Shown here piece after piece: positions 1 to 8,507 of a stretch of 64,000 nt of DNA. The notes under the pieces are model-generated. The model did not search any database, had not been told where the DNA came from, and saw only the letters and a list, made by a program, of their open reading frames with translations. Positions within the stretch are counted from its first letter, which is position 1. Each line of letters begins with the position of its first letter. Made by a program: the position numbers and the translations under genes. This DNA is from Variovorax sp. CF079 (GTDB lineage: Bacteria > Pseudomonadota > Gammaproteobacteria > Burkholderiales > Burkholderiaceae_C), in assembly GCF_900101545.1 (NCBI RefSeq), contig NZ_FMZU01000032.1, forward strand, positions 1 to 64,000. Reading direction: 5' to 3'.

Positions 1-95
1 TCGGCATTGCGAAGTACTTCAGCTACATCGTCATCAAGTCGCCGTTCATCAAGACGCACTGTCCGATCGAACGGCTGTTTCCCAACCAGCGCTGA
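1..95 (+). CDS. 3' end of an unidentified gene (partial)
   Basis: An open frame enters the window at its left edge and stops at TGA 93-95. It gives about 30 C-terminal residues beginning GIAKYFSYIVIKSP and ending FPNQR. The mix of aromatic and basic residues reads like real protein, and no competing frame is better. I do not recognise the family, and the rest of the gene lies outside the window. Confidence 0.45.
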   Translation, partial: GIAKYFSYIVIKSPFIKTHCPIERLFPNQR

Positions 96-587
96 GAGGC
101 GCGCCTTCGTTTCGTCCATGCCCGCCACTGCGCTGGCGGGCCACTGGCGCAGCCGCGGTTGACGGGCGACTACTACACGTACTTGTTCAAAGAAATGCGC
201 TTCGGTCCCGGCGACTTCGCCGCCCAGCCGAACGCTTCAGCGCGGTCGACGGAGACATCTGCGGGTCAAACACTGCGACTGGTGCTGATGGGCCTATTGG
301 CTTGGTGCTGGGCGCGGGCGCAAACAGTCGAGTGCGTCCGATGTGAAGGCCTCTGACGCATGCACGACAGCAAGATCTGCTGTAGCGAGTCGCACAACCG
401 CAGCCTGCTTTGTGCAAGACCCTCATTGAAGCACCGGCGCGAGGGGTGCGCAGCCTAAACTTTTGGACATCAAAGGCCCGACCTCAGCCCCTTCATGACG
501 CACCCCTCCGCATTGCCAAGCCGCCGTGGCCACGCCTTCATGGATGGCAATGAACAACCCTCACGTCTTTTCCAGAAGGCCGACTCC
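96..587. other. Gene-free upstream region with one weak -10-like site
   Basis: About 490 bases contain no convincing gene; the open frames here have low-complexity Arg/Ala/Cys-rich translations typical of high-GC noise. A TAAACT hexamer at 456-461 could be the -10 of the aldehyde dehydrogenase operon. No -35 sits at the right distance, so this is only suggestive. Confidence 0.35.
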
Positions 588-2069
588 ATGAACTCCTCCA
601 TCATCGAGCAGCTCAGGAGCGCTGGCCGCCTGGATCGCATGTTCATTGACGGCGAGTGGGTCGTGCCTCAGGGGCAAGCTCGAGCCCCTGTCATCGATCC
701 GTCGACGGAGGAGCCTGTCGCAGAGATCGCGCTGGGCAGTGCAAGAGATGTCGCCGCGGCTGTGGCTGCGGCGCGGCGCGCCTTCGCGACCTGGTCCGTG
801 AGTTCCGCCCAGAGCAGGGCCTTGCTTCTCGATCGCGTCCACTCCCTGATCCTCGAGCGCGCAGAACTGTTCGCTCAGGCGATCTCGTTGGAGATGGGCT
901 CTGCCATCGGCGTTGCGCGCAGCACGCAGGTGCCGTCTGCGGCACAGCACATCTGCGTGGCCCGCGACAATGCGCGCAGTTATTCGTTTGTCACCCATCG
1001 GGGGGACATGGCCATCATGCGCGAGGCCATCGGCGTGTGCGGCCTGATCACCCCCTGGAACTGGCCGCTCTACCAGATCACCGCCAAGGTCGGACCCGCC
1101 CTGGCAGCGGGATGTACGGTCGTCCTGAAGCCCAGCGAGCTGTCGCCCCTGAGCGCCTTGCTCTTTGCCGAGGTGATGCACGACGCCGGCATCCCGCCTG
1201 GTGTGTTCAACCTGGTGAACGGCAATGGGCCGGAGGTCGGCGCCGCGCTGTCGGCGCATCCGGACGTGGACATGATCTCGATCACCGGTTCGACAAGGGC
1301 CGGCGTCCTGGTTGCCCAAGCGGCCGCGCCGACCGTGAAGCGCGTGGCACAGGAACTCGGCGGAAAATCGCCCAACCTCGTCCTGCCGGATGCGGACCTG
1401 GCGCGTGCCATACCGGCAGGCGTGGCGGCCGCCTTCCGCAACGTCGGCCAATCCTGCAGCGCTCCGACGCGCATGATCGTGCCCCGCGAGCGCCTCCTGG
1501 AGGTTGAACGGATCGCGCTGGAAGCGGCAGCCAGCATCGTCGTGGGCGATCCGCGCTCGCCGCAGACCACGCACGGTCCGGTGGCGAATCGCGCACAGTT
1601 CAATCGGGTGCAGGAAATGATCGGCATCGGCATCGCCGAAGGCGCGCGGCTCATCTGTGGCGGCCTCGGGCGGCCAGAGGCTTTGAGCCGCGGCTTCTAC
1701 TGCCGTCCGACCATCTTCACCGCGGTGCAGCCTCGGATGCAGATCGCGCAGGAAGAAATCTTCGGGCCCGTGCTCGCATTGATCCCCTACGACAGCGTGG
1801 ACGAGGCGGTGGAGATCGCCAATGGCACTGTCTACGGCCTGGGCGCCCACGTGCAAGGAAAGGATCTGGGCGCGGCGCGCGCCGTCGCGGCGCGCATCCG
1901 GTCCGGGCAGGTGCACATCAACTATCCGGCCTGGAACCCTCATGCCCCCTTCGGCGGCTACAAGCGCTCGGGAAATGGCCGCGAATACGGCATAGAAGGT
2001 TTCGAGGAGTACCTGGAAACCAAGGCCGTTCTTGGCTTCCAGGATGCCTCGGCACCCAGTACCGACTGA
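588..2069 (+). CDS. NAD(P)-dependent aldehyde dehydrogenase
   Basis: A 493-residue protein of the aldehyde dehydrogenase superfamily, which oxidises an aldehyde to its carboxylate in the cytoplasm. The general-base glutamate lies in QELGGKSPN (Glu256) and the catalytic cysteine in NVGQSCSAP (Cys290). The cofactor-fold motif TPWNWPLYQ is also present. I chose the ATG at 588 because AGAAGG lies about 8 bases upstream and the product then has family length; the same frame stays open back to 495. It is the first gene of a three-gene unit with a cupin and a flavin amine-oxidase-like protein. That context suggests it removes the aldehyde released by amine oxidation (inference). Confidence 0.85.
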   Translation: MNSSIIEQLRSAGRLDRMFIDGEWVVPQGQARAPVIDPSTEEPVAEIALGSARDVAAAVAAARRAFATWSVSSAQSRALLLDRVHSLILERAELFAQAISLEMGSAIGVARSTQVPSAAQHICVARDNARSYSFVTHRGDMAIMREAIGVCGLITPWNWPLYQITAKVGPALAAGCTVVLKPSELSPLSALLFAEVMHDAGIPPGVFNLVNGNGPEVGAALSAHPDVDMISITGSTRAGVLVAQAAAPTVKRVAQELGGKSPNLVLPDADLARAIPAGVAAAFRNVGQSCSAPTRMIVPRERLLEVERIALEAAASIVVGDPRSPQTTHGPVANRAQFNRVQEMIGIGIAEGARLICGGLGRPEALSRGFYCRPTIFTAVQPRMQIAQEEIFGPVLALIPYDSVDEAVEIANGTVYGLGAHVQGKDLGAARAVAARIRSGQVHINYPAWNPHAPFGGYKRSGNGREYGIEGFEEYLETKAVLGFQDASAPSTD

Positions 2070-2111
2070 CACGCTTTCAGTGAAAACATCGCGCATTGCG
2101 CAGGAGCAATC

Positions 2112-2645
2112 ATGACCGTGGCCCTCGTGCTGCATCGCGCCGACGGCGCGCCCGTTTCAACCTCCTTCCGCAGGGCGGCGTTCGGCAAGGATGACCCCTT
2201 TCCGCGGCATCGGGAGATCGCATGGGAAGGACCGGGTTCGATGAGCGCAGGCCGAATCAGCTTCATCGGTGAGCTCGAAGTCCCGAGCTTTCCCCACACC
2301 GAGACCATCGTCGTCATGGCCGGAGAGCTCAGCCTGACGGCGGCCGGCGCGGCACCGCTCGTGCTCAACCCCGGTGAAGGGGCCGTCATCGCCCGCGGCA
2401 CTGCAGTTCGCATACTGGCCCGATCGCGCACGCTGTTCGTGTTCTGCGCCGCAGCGGCAGAGGGGCCGAACAACCCCGGCATCACGCCGCTGCGCGCCGG
2501 CAGCGTGCGGTTCGCAGCCCCTGATGGAAGCGTCCTGTCGGTGGGCGCGGGCGATGCGCTTTTCGTACCCCAGGGCGCACCGATCGGATGGGAAAGTAGT
2601 GATCGCGTGGCGAAGTTCTACGTGGTCCAAAGCGTCCAGGCTTGA
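2112..2645 (+). CDS. Cupin-fold protein (two cupin-like halves)
   Basis: A 177-residue small beta protein. Residues around 55-95 (PHTETIVVMAGELSL, then LNPGEGAVIARGTAVRI) and 140-170 (VGAGDALFVPQGAPIGW) look like the second strands of two cupin motifs. Few metal-binding histidines remain, so it may bind a ligand without catalysing anything. It resembles the DUF861-type cupins that often sit beside amino-acid or amine oxidases. AGGAG precedes the ATG, and the gene lies 42 bases after the aldehyde dehydrogenase in the same operon. Function is not established. Confidence 0.65.
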   Translation: MTVALVLHRADGAPVSTSFRRAAFGKDDPFPRHREIAWEGPGSMSAGRISFIGELEVPSFPHTETIVVMAGELSLTAAGAAPLVLNPGEGAVIARGTAVRILARSRTLFVFCAAAAEGPNNPGITPLRAGSVRFAAPDGSVLSVGAGDALFVPQGAPIGWESSDRVAKFYVVQSVQA

Positions 2646-2665
2646 ATCGACGAGCGAGTTTCATC

Positions 2666-3991
2666 ATGTCCCCTCCGCTGCACCATATCAACACTTCCCC
2701 CAAGCCGCCGGCCTCCGCTGACGTCGTCGTGATCGGCGGCGGCATCATCGGTGTCTTTACCGCCTACTACCTGGCCAAGCGCGGGGTTTCGGTCGCCTTG
2801 GTTGAAAAGGGCAGGATCGGCGCCGAGCAGTCGAGCCGCAATTGGGGCTGGTGCCGGCAGCAGAACCGCGACGCGCGCGAACTGCCCATGGCGAGCAAGA
2901 GCCTCGATCTCTGGGAACGATTTGCTGCCGAAAGCGGTGAAGACACGGGTTTTCATCGCTGCGGGCTCTTGTATCTCAGCAACGACGAGGCCGAGCTGTC
3001 CCGTTGGTCCAGCTGGCGTGATTTTGCGAAGACCGCCGGCGTGACGACCTACATGCTCAACAGCCGGCAGGCCACCCAACGCGGGCAAGCGACCGGCCGC
3101 GCCTGGAAAGGCGGCGTCTTCTCGCCCACCGATGGCACCGCCGATCCTGCCAAGGCTGCGCCGGCCGTGGCAGCCGCGCTCATCAAGCTCGGAGGCAGCG
3201 TTCATCAGAATTGCGCGGCCCGCGGCATCGAGACGGAAGGAGGACGGGTCAGCGGCGTCATCACGGAAGCCGGGGTCATCAAGACCAGGACCGCCGTCCT
3301 CGCCGGTGGCGCCTGGGCCTCCTCGTTCTGCCGGCAGCTTGGCATCCGTTTTCCCCAGGCCTCGATCCGGCAATCTATCCTTAGCGTGTCCCCTGTGGAA
3401 CATCGCTTGCCGGATGCCCTGTTCACGGCGGGCGTGTCCGTCACGCGCCGCAACGACGGACGCTACGCACTGGCCATCAGCGGCCGCGCACGCGTGGACG
3501 TGACGCCACAGTTCATGCGATTCGCTCCACAATTCGTGCCCATGTTCGCCAAGCGCTGGCGCAGCCTTCTTCCTGGAGGCCTGGAAGGCGTTCGCGGCGG
3601 CCACGAAACGCTGAAGCGGTGGCGGCTCGATGCGCCGACCCCGATGGAGCGCGTGCGCATCCTGGATCCGAAGCCCGATCTGGCGACGGTCAGGGAGACC
3701 CACCGCCGCGCTGTCGAACTCCTGCCTGAACTGCGCGAAGCAAGGATCACGGACGCCTGGGCCGGCTTTGTCGACAGCACGCCGGATGGTGTTCCCGGCA
3801 TCGGCGAAGTGCCGTCCATACCGGGCTTCATCCTGGCTGCGGGCTTTTCGGGACACGGCTTCGGCATCGGCCCTGGCGCCGGCCACCTGATCGCGGACCT
3901 TGCCACTGGTGCCGAACCGATCGTTGATCCCTTGCCGTACCGGCCCGAGCGGTTCAGCGGCTCGGCATGGGGCAAGGTCGCTGATTTCTAG
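2666..3991 (+). CDS. FAD-dependent oxidoreductase, D-amino-acid/amine oxidase (DAO) family
   Basis: A protein of about 441 residues with the FAD-binding Rossmann motif DVVVIGGGIIGVFTAYYLA near the N-terminus, followed by an SSRNWGWCRQQNRD segment and a C-terminal GFSGHGFGIGPGAGHLIADL motif. These are typical of DAO-type enzymes such as gamma-glutamylputrescine oxidase-like proteins. They deaminate an amine or amino acid, producing an aldehyde or oxo acid and a reduced acceptor. The frame can begin at TTG 2642, overlapping the cupin stop; ATG 2666 is preferred because homologues begin close to the Rossmann motif. Pairing with an aldehyde dehydrogenase supports amine catabolism. The substrate is unknown. 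Confidence 0.8.
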   Translation: MSPPLHHINTSPKPPASADVVVIGGGIIGVFTAYYLAKRGVSVALVEKGRIGAEQSSRNWGWCRQQNRDARELPMASKSLDLWERFAAESGEDTGFHRCGLLYLSNDEAELSRWSSWRDFAKTAGVTTYMLNSRQATQRGQATGRAWKGGVFSPTDGTADPAKAAPAVAAALIKLGGSVHQNCAARGIETEGGRVSGVITEAGVIKTRTAVLAGGAWASSFCRQLGIRFPQASIRQSILSVSPVEHRLPDALFTAGVSVTRRNDGRYALAISGRARVDVTPQFMRFAPQFVPMFAKRWRSLLPGGLEGVRGGHETLKRWRLDAPTPMERVRILDPKPDLATVRETHRRAVELLPELREARITDAWAGFVDSTPDGVPGIGEVPSIPGFILAAGFSGHGFGIGPGAGHLIADLATGAEPIVDPLPYRPERFSGSAWGKVADF

Positions 3992-4021
3992 GCCGCGCCT
4001 GCGACCGGCACCAAAGGCATA

Positions 4022-4259
4022 CATGTTTTCGAGCGACGTGATCGTGATTGGCGGCGGCTTGGTGGGCACGGCAGTGGCCTACGGGCTGGGCCAGCTCGGC
4101 AAGAACATCACGGTCTTGGATGAAGGCGACGATGTCCAGGCCAGGCAGAACGGCGCCTTCAACCTATGCTTTTCCGAGGCAGAGCTCGAGGCGCGCCGGG
4201 AGCGGCTTGCCGCCGTGCGCGATGAAGTAGGCGGCGAATATCCCTATGAGATCCCGTGA
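4022..4259 (+). pseudogene. Fragment of a FAD-dependent oxidoreductase with an internal deletion
   Basis: The frame begins like a full DAO-family enzyme (SSDVIVIGGGLVGTAVAYGL, then VLDEGDD). At about residue 40 it jumps to FSEAELEARRERLAAVRDE and YPYEI, a segment that in intact relatives lies much further along. About 60 residues, including the usual RGNFGLVW-type motif, are therefore missing. The frame ends abruptly at about 4255, where it meets a fragment on the other strand. It lies 30 bases after the intact paralogue. Almost certainly non-functional. Confidence 0.65.
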
Positions 4260-4429
4260 TCGACGATCGCGGGGATCTTGCCATTGGGATTGATTGCTCT
4301 GTAGCTCGCTTCATGCTGAGCGCCGCTAGTGATGTCGATGGGGATGATGCGATAGGCAATCCCAAGCTCTTCGACCATGATGTGCGCTTTGTGCCCGTTC
4401 GGAGCGGGCCAACTGTAGAGATCGATCAT
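4244..4429 (-). pseudogene. N-terminal fragment of a glutathione S-transferase
   Basis: The reverse strand encodes MIDLYSWPAPNGHKAHIM, then INPNGKIPAIVDH. This is a clear thioredoxin-fold start of a YfcG/YghU-type glutathione S-transferase, including the GSH-binding NGKIPAIVD loop. After about 58 residues the similarity ends and a stop follows. The break coincides with the break in the FAD-oxidoreductase fragment on the other strand. Both are best explained by one deletion joining two formerly complete genes. Confidence 0.7.
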
Positions 4430-4435
4430 CGGTTG

Positions 4436-4690
4436 CTCACCGTTGTTTCATGATTTCACGGCGCCTGCGATCTTGCGCACGCCGGTTGCCCTCATCGCTC
4501 ATCCCTGCTGCCAAACGTTCGTCGAGGGCGACCGTCCTTTCATCGATCTGCCTCATCACGCTGTCTTGAAGCGCCTTCTTCGACATGGCGTAGGCAGTAT
4601 TGCAATCAGGTGCTATGCACTTGGCGTACTCGATGGCCTGGCCAACAGCTGCTCGGGTTCAACGACCTCATGGAAAAAGCCGAGGCGCTC
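4436..4690 (-). pseudogene. C-terminal remnant of an enoyl-CoA hydratase (frameshifted)
   Basis: The reverse strand reads ERLGFFHEVVEPEQLL in one frame. After a one-base slip near 4636-4644 it continues in another frame as AIEYAKCIAPDCNTAY and ERLAAGMSDEGNRRAQDR, ending at TGA 4436-4438. This is the typical tail of a crotonase-fold enoyl-CoA hydratase. The N-terminal two thirds are absent. It lies just upstream of the GST fragment on the same strand, so the two may once have formed an operon. Confidence 0.65.
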
Positions 4691-5082
4691 GGGCGGTAGT
4701 GCAGGACACCAACCCCAACAGACAGCAGTCGGGCCCGGCCCTGCTCTAGCCACGAAATGCCGCACGGCAAGTATGCAGCGGAAGCCGACCTTGCCCGCAA
4801 AAGTGCTGAGCTTCGGCTGTCGACCCAGGAGCGGACCTTGATCCTCATCACCAGTTTCATCCAGATCGACCATTGAGCTTGACCAGCACCCCGACGTGAT
4901 CAACATCGGATCCGTGGCACAGCTTCCCAAATCTAAGACGGATGAACAACCCATTGAACCTTCACAGCTAGTGCTGGATTCCTCAGGCGGCCCGAGTCCG
5001 ACGGGCGAGCGAAAACCCGCCGCTGCCCCGCCTAGGGACAACGCCTTTTGCGGAGAGCGGAGCCGCACGCGATGTCTGGTCC
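4691..5082. other. Non-coding debris between pseudogenes and the TctC-type gene
   Basis: No open frame here has a recognisable product. A short plus-strand frame ending at TGA 4874-4876 (from ATG 4757, 39 codons, containing ARKSAELRLSTQERTL) looks protein-like but matches no family I know. It may be a further gene remnant. Confidence 0.3.
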
Positions 5083-6054
5083 TTATTCCGGCGCAAGCCC
5101 TGCAACTCTCGCCCAGCGTCCCCACAGGCTGATCTGCTCTTGTACGTAGACGCGCAGCTGTACGGGTGCGGTCGACGTCATGGGGATGATGCCCGCAGAC
5201 GCCGCAAAGGCTTGCATGGCGGGATCGGCCATCACGTGCGTGAAGACCTGGTGCAGCTTGCGTACGATGTCGGCCGGCAAGCCCGCGGGCGCGAACATGG
5301 CCGACCATGATGTGTATTCGTAGTCGGGCAGCCCCTGCTCTGCCAGCGGGGCCACATCGGGAAACAAGGCAATGCGCTGGCGCGAGGTGACGCCCAGGAC
5401 ACGCAGTTGTCCGGTCTTCACAAAAGGCGCGGCCACTACGGGATCGTTCATGATGAAGTCGATGCGTCCGGCAAGCAGATCCGTCGTGGCCGGGGCGGCG
5501 CCGGGATAGTTGACGGCCAGCGCGTCAATGCTCGCCTGTGTTGTCAGCAGTTTGGCGGCGACCAGCATGCCCGAGTTGCCGGTGGCGTAACTCAGCTTGC
5601 CCGGCCGGTCCCGGGCGTATTGGATGAACTCCTTCACCGTGCGCACCGGCAGGCTGGCTGGAACCACCAGCATCAACGGGTTCAGGCTCAGCTGCGTGAT
5701 CGGCGTGAAATCAGCTACTGGATCGTAGCCGGCGTTCTTCAGCGTATGGACGTTGGCCGCGTGCGAAGAGTTGCCGCCCATCATCAACGTGTAGCCATCC
5801 GGGGACGCCCTGGCAACGATGCGGGCCGCAATGGCGGCCTGCGCGCCCGGCTTGTTCTCGACGACCATGGCTTGGCCCAACAACTTGCCCGCGGACTCGG
5901 TGACCCGGCGCAGCAGGGTATCGGCCGCTGCCCCGGCCGTGAAAGGGGCCACCACCTTGATGGGTCGATTGGGATAGCTGCCTTGCGCCAGGGCGCCCCG
6001 CCAGCAAAGCAGGGGTGCCGAAGCCACCATCAAAGATCTGCGCGTCATGGTCAT
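5083..6054 (-). CDS. Tripartite tricarboxylate transporter substrate-binding protein (Bug/TctC family)
   Basis: A 323-residue exported protein that would capture a carboxylated solute in the periplasm. It has an N-terminal TRRS and hydrophobic signal segment ending near ALAQG, then the family start YPNRPIKVVAPFTAGAAAD. Later hallmarks are NKPGAQAAIAA, PDGYTLMMG and VNYPGAAPATTDLLAG. ATG 6054 is chosen because AAGGAGA lies just upstream and it precedes the signal peptide; the frame itself is open to 6162. It is the last gene of the operon that starts at 11098. No TctA/TctB membrane gene accompanies it. Confidence 0.88.
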   Translation of the reverse strand: MTMTRRSLMVASAPLLCWRGALAQGSYPNRPIKVVAPFTAGAAADTLLRRVTESAGKLLGQAMVVENKPGAQAAIAARIVARASPDGYTLMMGGNSSHAANVHTLKNAGYDPVADFTPITQLSLNPLMLVVPASLPVRTVKEFIQYARDRPGKLSYATGNSGMLVAAKLLTTQASIDALAVNYPGAAPATTDLLAGRIDFIMNDPVVAAPFVKTGQLRVLGVTSRQRIALFPDVAPLAEQGLPDYEYTSWSAMFAPAGLPADIVRKLHQVFTHVMADPAMQAFAASAGIIPMTSTAPVQLRVYVQEQISLWGRWARVAGLAPE

Positions 6055-6162
6055 TGACCTGTCTCCTTCTTTCGTGTGGTCGAGAACAACAGCGGCGAGG
6101 CATGCTCGCCGCCGCGCGTGCAAGCAAGGCCCCTTTCGCCTGGACGGGACGGCCTGCCGCAC

Positions 6163-7125
6163 TTACTGGTGTGAAAACATTGCAAGTCCGTCCGCAAAGC
6201 CTCCGGCCTTGAAGACCATGGCGCCGCCTCCCCCCACCTCGTCACGTGCAACGATGAACAGGTCGCGCGAACCTGGCATCAACGCCAAGCTCGTGCAGCG
6301 CAGAAAGTGGTTCTTCTCGCGCCCGGGCAGCAGAATCTGACCGATGGGGATCCCGTACGGACTGAAGACGAGGACGCGACCTTGCCGGTTCAGCGCCACG
6401 TACACATTGCCCTGCGAGTCCGTGCGCATCGAATCGGGCCCCGGGCCGATGAAGTGGTAGGGAATCGAAGTGCCTGTGTGCGGAATCGTGGCGGGTGCGC
6501 TCAGTTCGGCGCGGTGCAGCCGGCAAGCGCTGAACTCGGTGGCCCACAGAACCCCGTCATCGGGCCCGAGCGCCACGCCATTGGCGCCGCACAGATCCGG
6601 CAAGACTGGCCTGAGCGTGCTGCTGTCCGGCGGCATGTAGTACACACCCCCCAGCGGCCGCGTCGACGATCCCCGAAAGTCCGTCATGTAGAAGCCGCCT
6701 TGCCGGTCGAACACCAGGTCATTGACGGCATGGCCGGCACTGGGCGGCACGACGGTCTGCCGGCCGCCTCCGCCGGGATCCAGTGCGAACACCGTACCCG
6801 CATCGAACAAGCCCTGGCTGTTCCGCGGGCCTACGGCAGCGACGAAGATGCGTCCGTCCTTGTGCACTGCGAGGCCCGACGGGTTCTGTCCCGGCTCCGA
6901 ATACAGGGTCGTCAATCGTCGCTCGGGAGAAAGGCACAGCACCCGTCCGCCGTAGATGTCGACGAACAGCAGGTTGCCAAGCCGGTCGAATGCCGGGCCT
7001 TCCAGTGGCAGCGGTCCTTCGGCCACCTGGAAGAACGGCTCGGCCGTCACGGACACGATGTCGCGCTCGCTGGCGGGGATCGGCGCCAGCCCGCAGGTCG
7101 CACCAGAGTGGCAAAGCGTATTCAT
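6163..7125 (-). CDS. SMP-30/gluconolactonase-like beta-propeller protein
   Basis: A 320-residue calcium-dependent lactonase-type propeller. Visible motifs are EGPAFDRLGNLLFVDIYGGRV, GLAVHKDGRIFVA, NDLVFDRQGGFYMTDFRG, GANGVALGPDDGVLWATEF and PDSMRTDSQGNVYVA. Members hydrolyse lactones such as gluconolactone. It is a close paralogue of the lipoprotein at 39242-40315 but has no clear signal peptide or lipobox, so a cytoplasmic location is likely. It lies between a zinc alcohol dehydrogenase and a TctC gene in one operon. A lactone made by upstream alcohol or aldehyde oxidation is a reasonable but unproven substrate. Confidence 0.75.
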   Translation of the reverse strand: MNTLCHSGATCGLAPIPASERDIVSVTAEPFFQVAEGPLPLEGPAFDRLGNLLFVDIYGGRVLCLSPERRLTTLYSEPGQNPSGLAVHKDGRIFVAAVGPRNSQGLFDAGTVFALDPGGGGRQTVVPPSAGHAVNDLVFDRQGGFYMTDFRGSSTRPLGGVYYMPPDSSTLRPVLPDLCGANGVALGPDDGVLWATEFSACRLHRAELSAPATIPHTGTSIPYHFIGPGPDSMRTDSQGNVYVALNRQGRVLVFSPYGIPIGQILLPGREKNHFLRCTSLALMPGSRDLFIVARDEVGGGGAMVFKAGGFADGLAMFSHQ

Positions 7126-7176
7126 GGTGCGCGCGGCGGTGGACTCGCTGCCGTGGGGTCGCCGCAGATGGTCGGC

Positions 7177-8313
7177 TCAGTTGCCATGCGGCAGCAGGAT
7201 CTGCCGCACAACCCCACCTCCATGCAGCAGGTCAAACGCTTCGTTCAACTTGTCGAAGCCGATGTGCTCGCTGCGCAGACGGTCCACGGGCAGCCGCCCG
7301 CGCAGGAACATGTCCACGTAGCGTGGCACGTCCTCCTGCGCCACGCCGCCGCCCATGAAGGAGCCCCGCAGCACGCGCTCCTCGCAGACCCAGGACAGAT
7401 GCGGCACGCTGAACGTGGCGCTGGACGTTCCCACCCCCACGCCGATGACTTCGCCGCCGCGCACCGTGATGGACTGGGCCATCTGCAACGCCGATGGATG
7501 GCCAGAGATCTCGAACGCGTGGTCGACGCCGCCGTGCGTGAGATCCAGCACTTGCTGCACGGCCTGCGGGTCGCGCGCGTCGATGCAGTCGGTCGCGCCG
7601 ACCGCGCGCGCAAGGTCGAACTTGGACGGCAGCACGTCGATGCCGACGATGCGGGCCGCACCGGCTTCGCGCGCGGCCATCACGGCGGTCAGGCCCACGC
7701 CGCCGAGCCCGATGATGGCGACGCTGGCGCCCGGCTTCACCTTGGCGCTGTTAAACACGGCCCCCGCGCCAGTGACAACGGCGCAGCCGAACAGCGCTGC
7801 GACATTCAGCGGAACGGCCGGGTCCATCTTGATCAGCGACTGCGGCGCCACCACCGCGTACTGCGCGTAGACCGAGATGCCGCTGTAGTGGTTCAGCCGC
7901 CCACCGTCCGCCAGATGCAGCCGGCGCGCGCCGGTCGCCAGAAGGCCTTCGGAGCGCGCCGCGCTGACAGCCTGGCAAATGCCTGGCCGGCCCGCCAGGC
8001 AGGTGCGGCATTGGCCACAGCCTGCCACGCCCGCCATGGCCACGTGGTCGCCCGGCTTCAGGCCTTGCACGCCCTTGCCAACCTCGCGCACGATGCCCGC
8101 GCCCTCGTGGCCGCCCACCACCGGAAGCGGCCGCTTGCGCAGGCCTTCGATGACGGACAGGTCGGAATGGCACAGGCCTGCGCCACGCACTTCGACAAGC
8201 ACCTCGCCGTCACCCGGACCGTCGAGCTCCACTTCCTCGATCCGGAAGGGCCTGCTTTGCGCGTAAGGGGCCGGCAGGCCCTGCTCGTACATCACTGCTG
8301 CCGTCATTCGCAT
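7177..8313 (-). CDS. Zinc-dependent alcohol dehydrogenase (MDR family)
   Basis: A 378-residue medium-chain dehydrogenase that interconverts an alcohol and aldehyde with NAD(P). Catalytic-zinc ligands lie in GLCHSDLS and GGHEGAGIV. The structural-zinc cysteines are in CGQCRTCLAGRPGIC. The nucleotide fold has VAIIGLGGVGLTAV. ATG 8313 is preferred because GGAGAA lies just upstream. It is a tandem paralogue of the gene at 8508-9638, with matching N-termini, and is separated from it by a hairpin-rich intergenic repeat. It is the third gene in the 11098 to 5083 operon. Confidence 0.88.
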   Translation of the reverse strand: MRMTAAVMYEQGLPAPYAQSRPFRIEEVELDGPGDGEVLVEVRGAGLCHSDLSVIEGLRKRPLPVVGGHEGAGIVREVGKGVQGLKPGDHVAMAGVAGCGQCRTCLAGRPGICQAVSAARSEGLLATGARRLHLADGGRLNHYSGISVYAQYAVVAPQSLIKMDPAVPLNVAALFGCAVVTGAGAVFNSAKVKPGASVAIIGLGGVGLTAVMAAREAGAARIVGIDVLPSKFDLARAVGATDCIDARDPQAVQQVLDLTHGGVDHAFEISGHPSALQMAQSITVRGGEVIGVGVGTSSATFSVPHLSWVCEERVLRGSFMGGGVAQEDVPRYVDMFLRGRLPVDRLRSEHIGFDKLNEAFDLLHGGGVVRQILLPHGN

Positions 8314-8384
8314 TTCTTCTCCTATCGGTCTTCCGGTCTTCTCATATCCGTTTTCCACCGCGCTATCGCGCGACCCGCGACGCA

Positions 8385-8500
8385 TGAATCCAGTGCGAGC
8401 GCAGCGAAGCATGTTCGTGGGCACCCGCGGAACCGGCTTTGCCGGGCCGCCGGGTGCGCCCCCTTTGAGGGGGAGGCGCCGAAGGCGCTTCGGGGGTGGT
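8385..8500. repeat. Intergenic hairpin repeat element
   Basis: The gap between the two alcohol dehydrogenases contains GCAGCGAAGC, GGCTTTGCCGGGCCGCC, a C5/G5 stem at 8459-8473 and a GCGCC/GGCGC stem at 8476-8488 running into CTTCGGGGGTGG. The order of these modules is what I recall from dispersed intergenic elements in Comamonadaceae. They may act as transcription attenuators or mRNA stabilisers within operons. Confidence 0.5.
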
Positions 8501-8507
8501 TTTCCTT

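Noticed and set aside
159..356. Short plus-strand frame in the left gene-free region
   Set aside because: No homologous motif, weak start context and Cys/Arg/Ala-rich composition; the overlapping minus-strand frame is no better.
456..461. Shared-type promoter for the first aldehyde dehydrogenase operon
   Set aside because: The -10 TAAACT is acceptable, but no TGGACN sequence or CCCGAA box is in register.
561..2135. Minus-strand frame of 524 codons opposite the first aldehyde dehydrogenase
   Set aside because: Its translation is Arg/His/Gly-rich without any family motif, and the sense strand has a complete catalytic aldehyde dehydrogenase. It is a high-GC shadow frame.
4757..4876. Possible 39-codon plus-strand gene with an ARKSAELRLSTQERTL-like segment
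   Set aside because: It looks protein-like but has no clear ribosome site, no recognised family and sits among gene debris. It is mentioned under the debris entry, not called.
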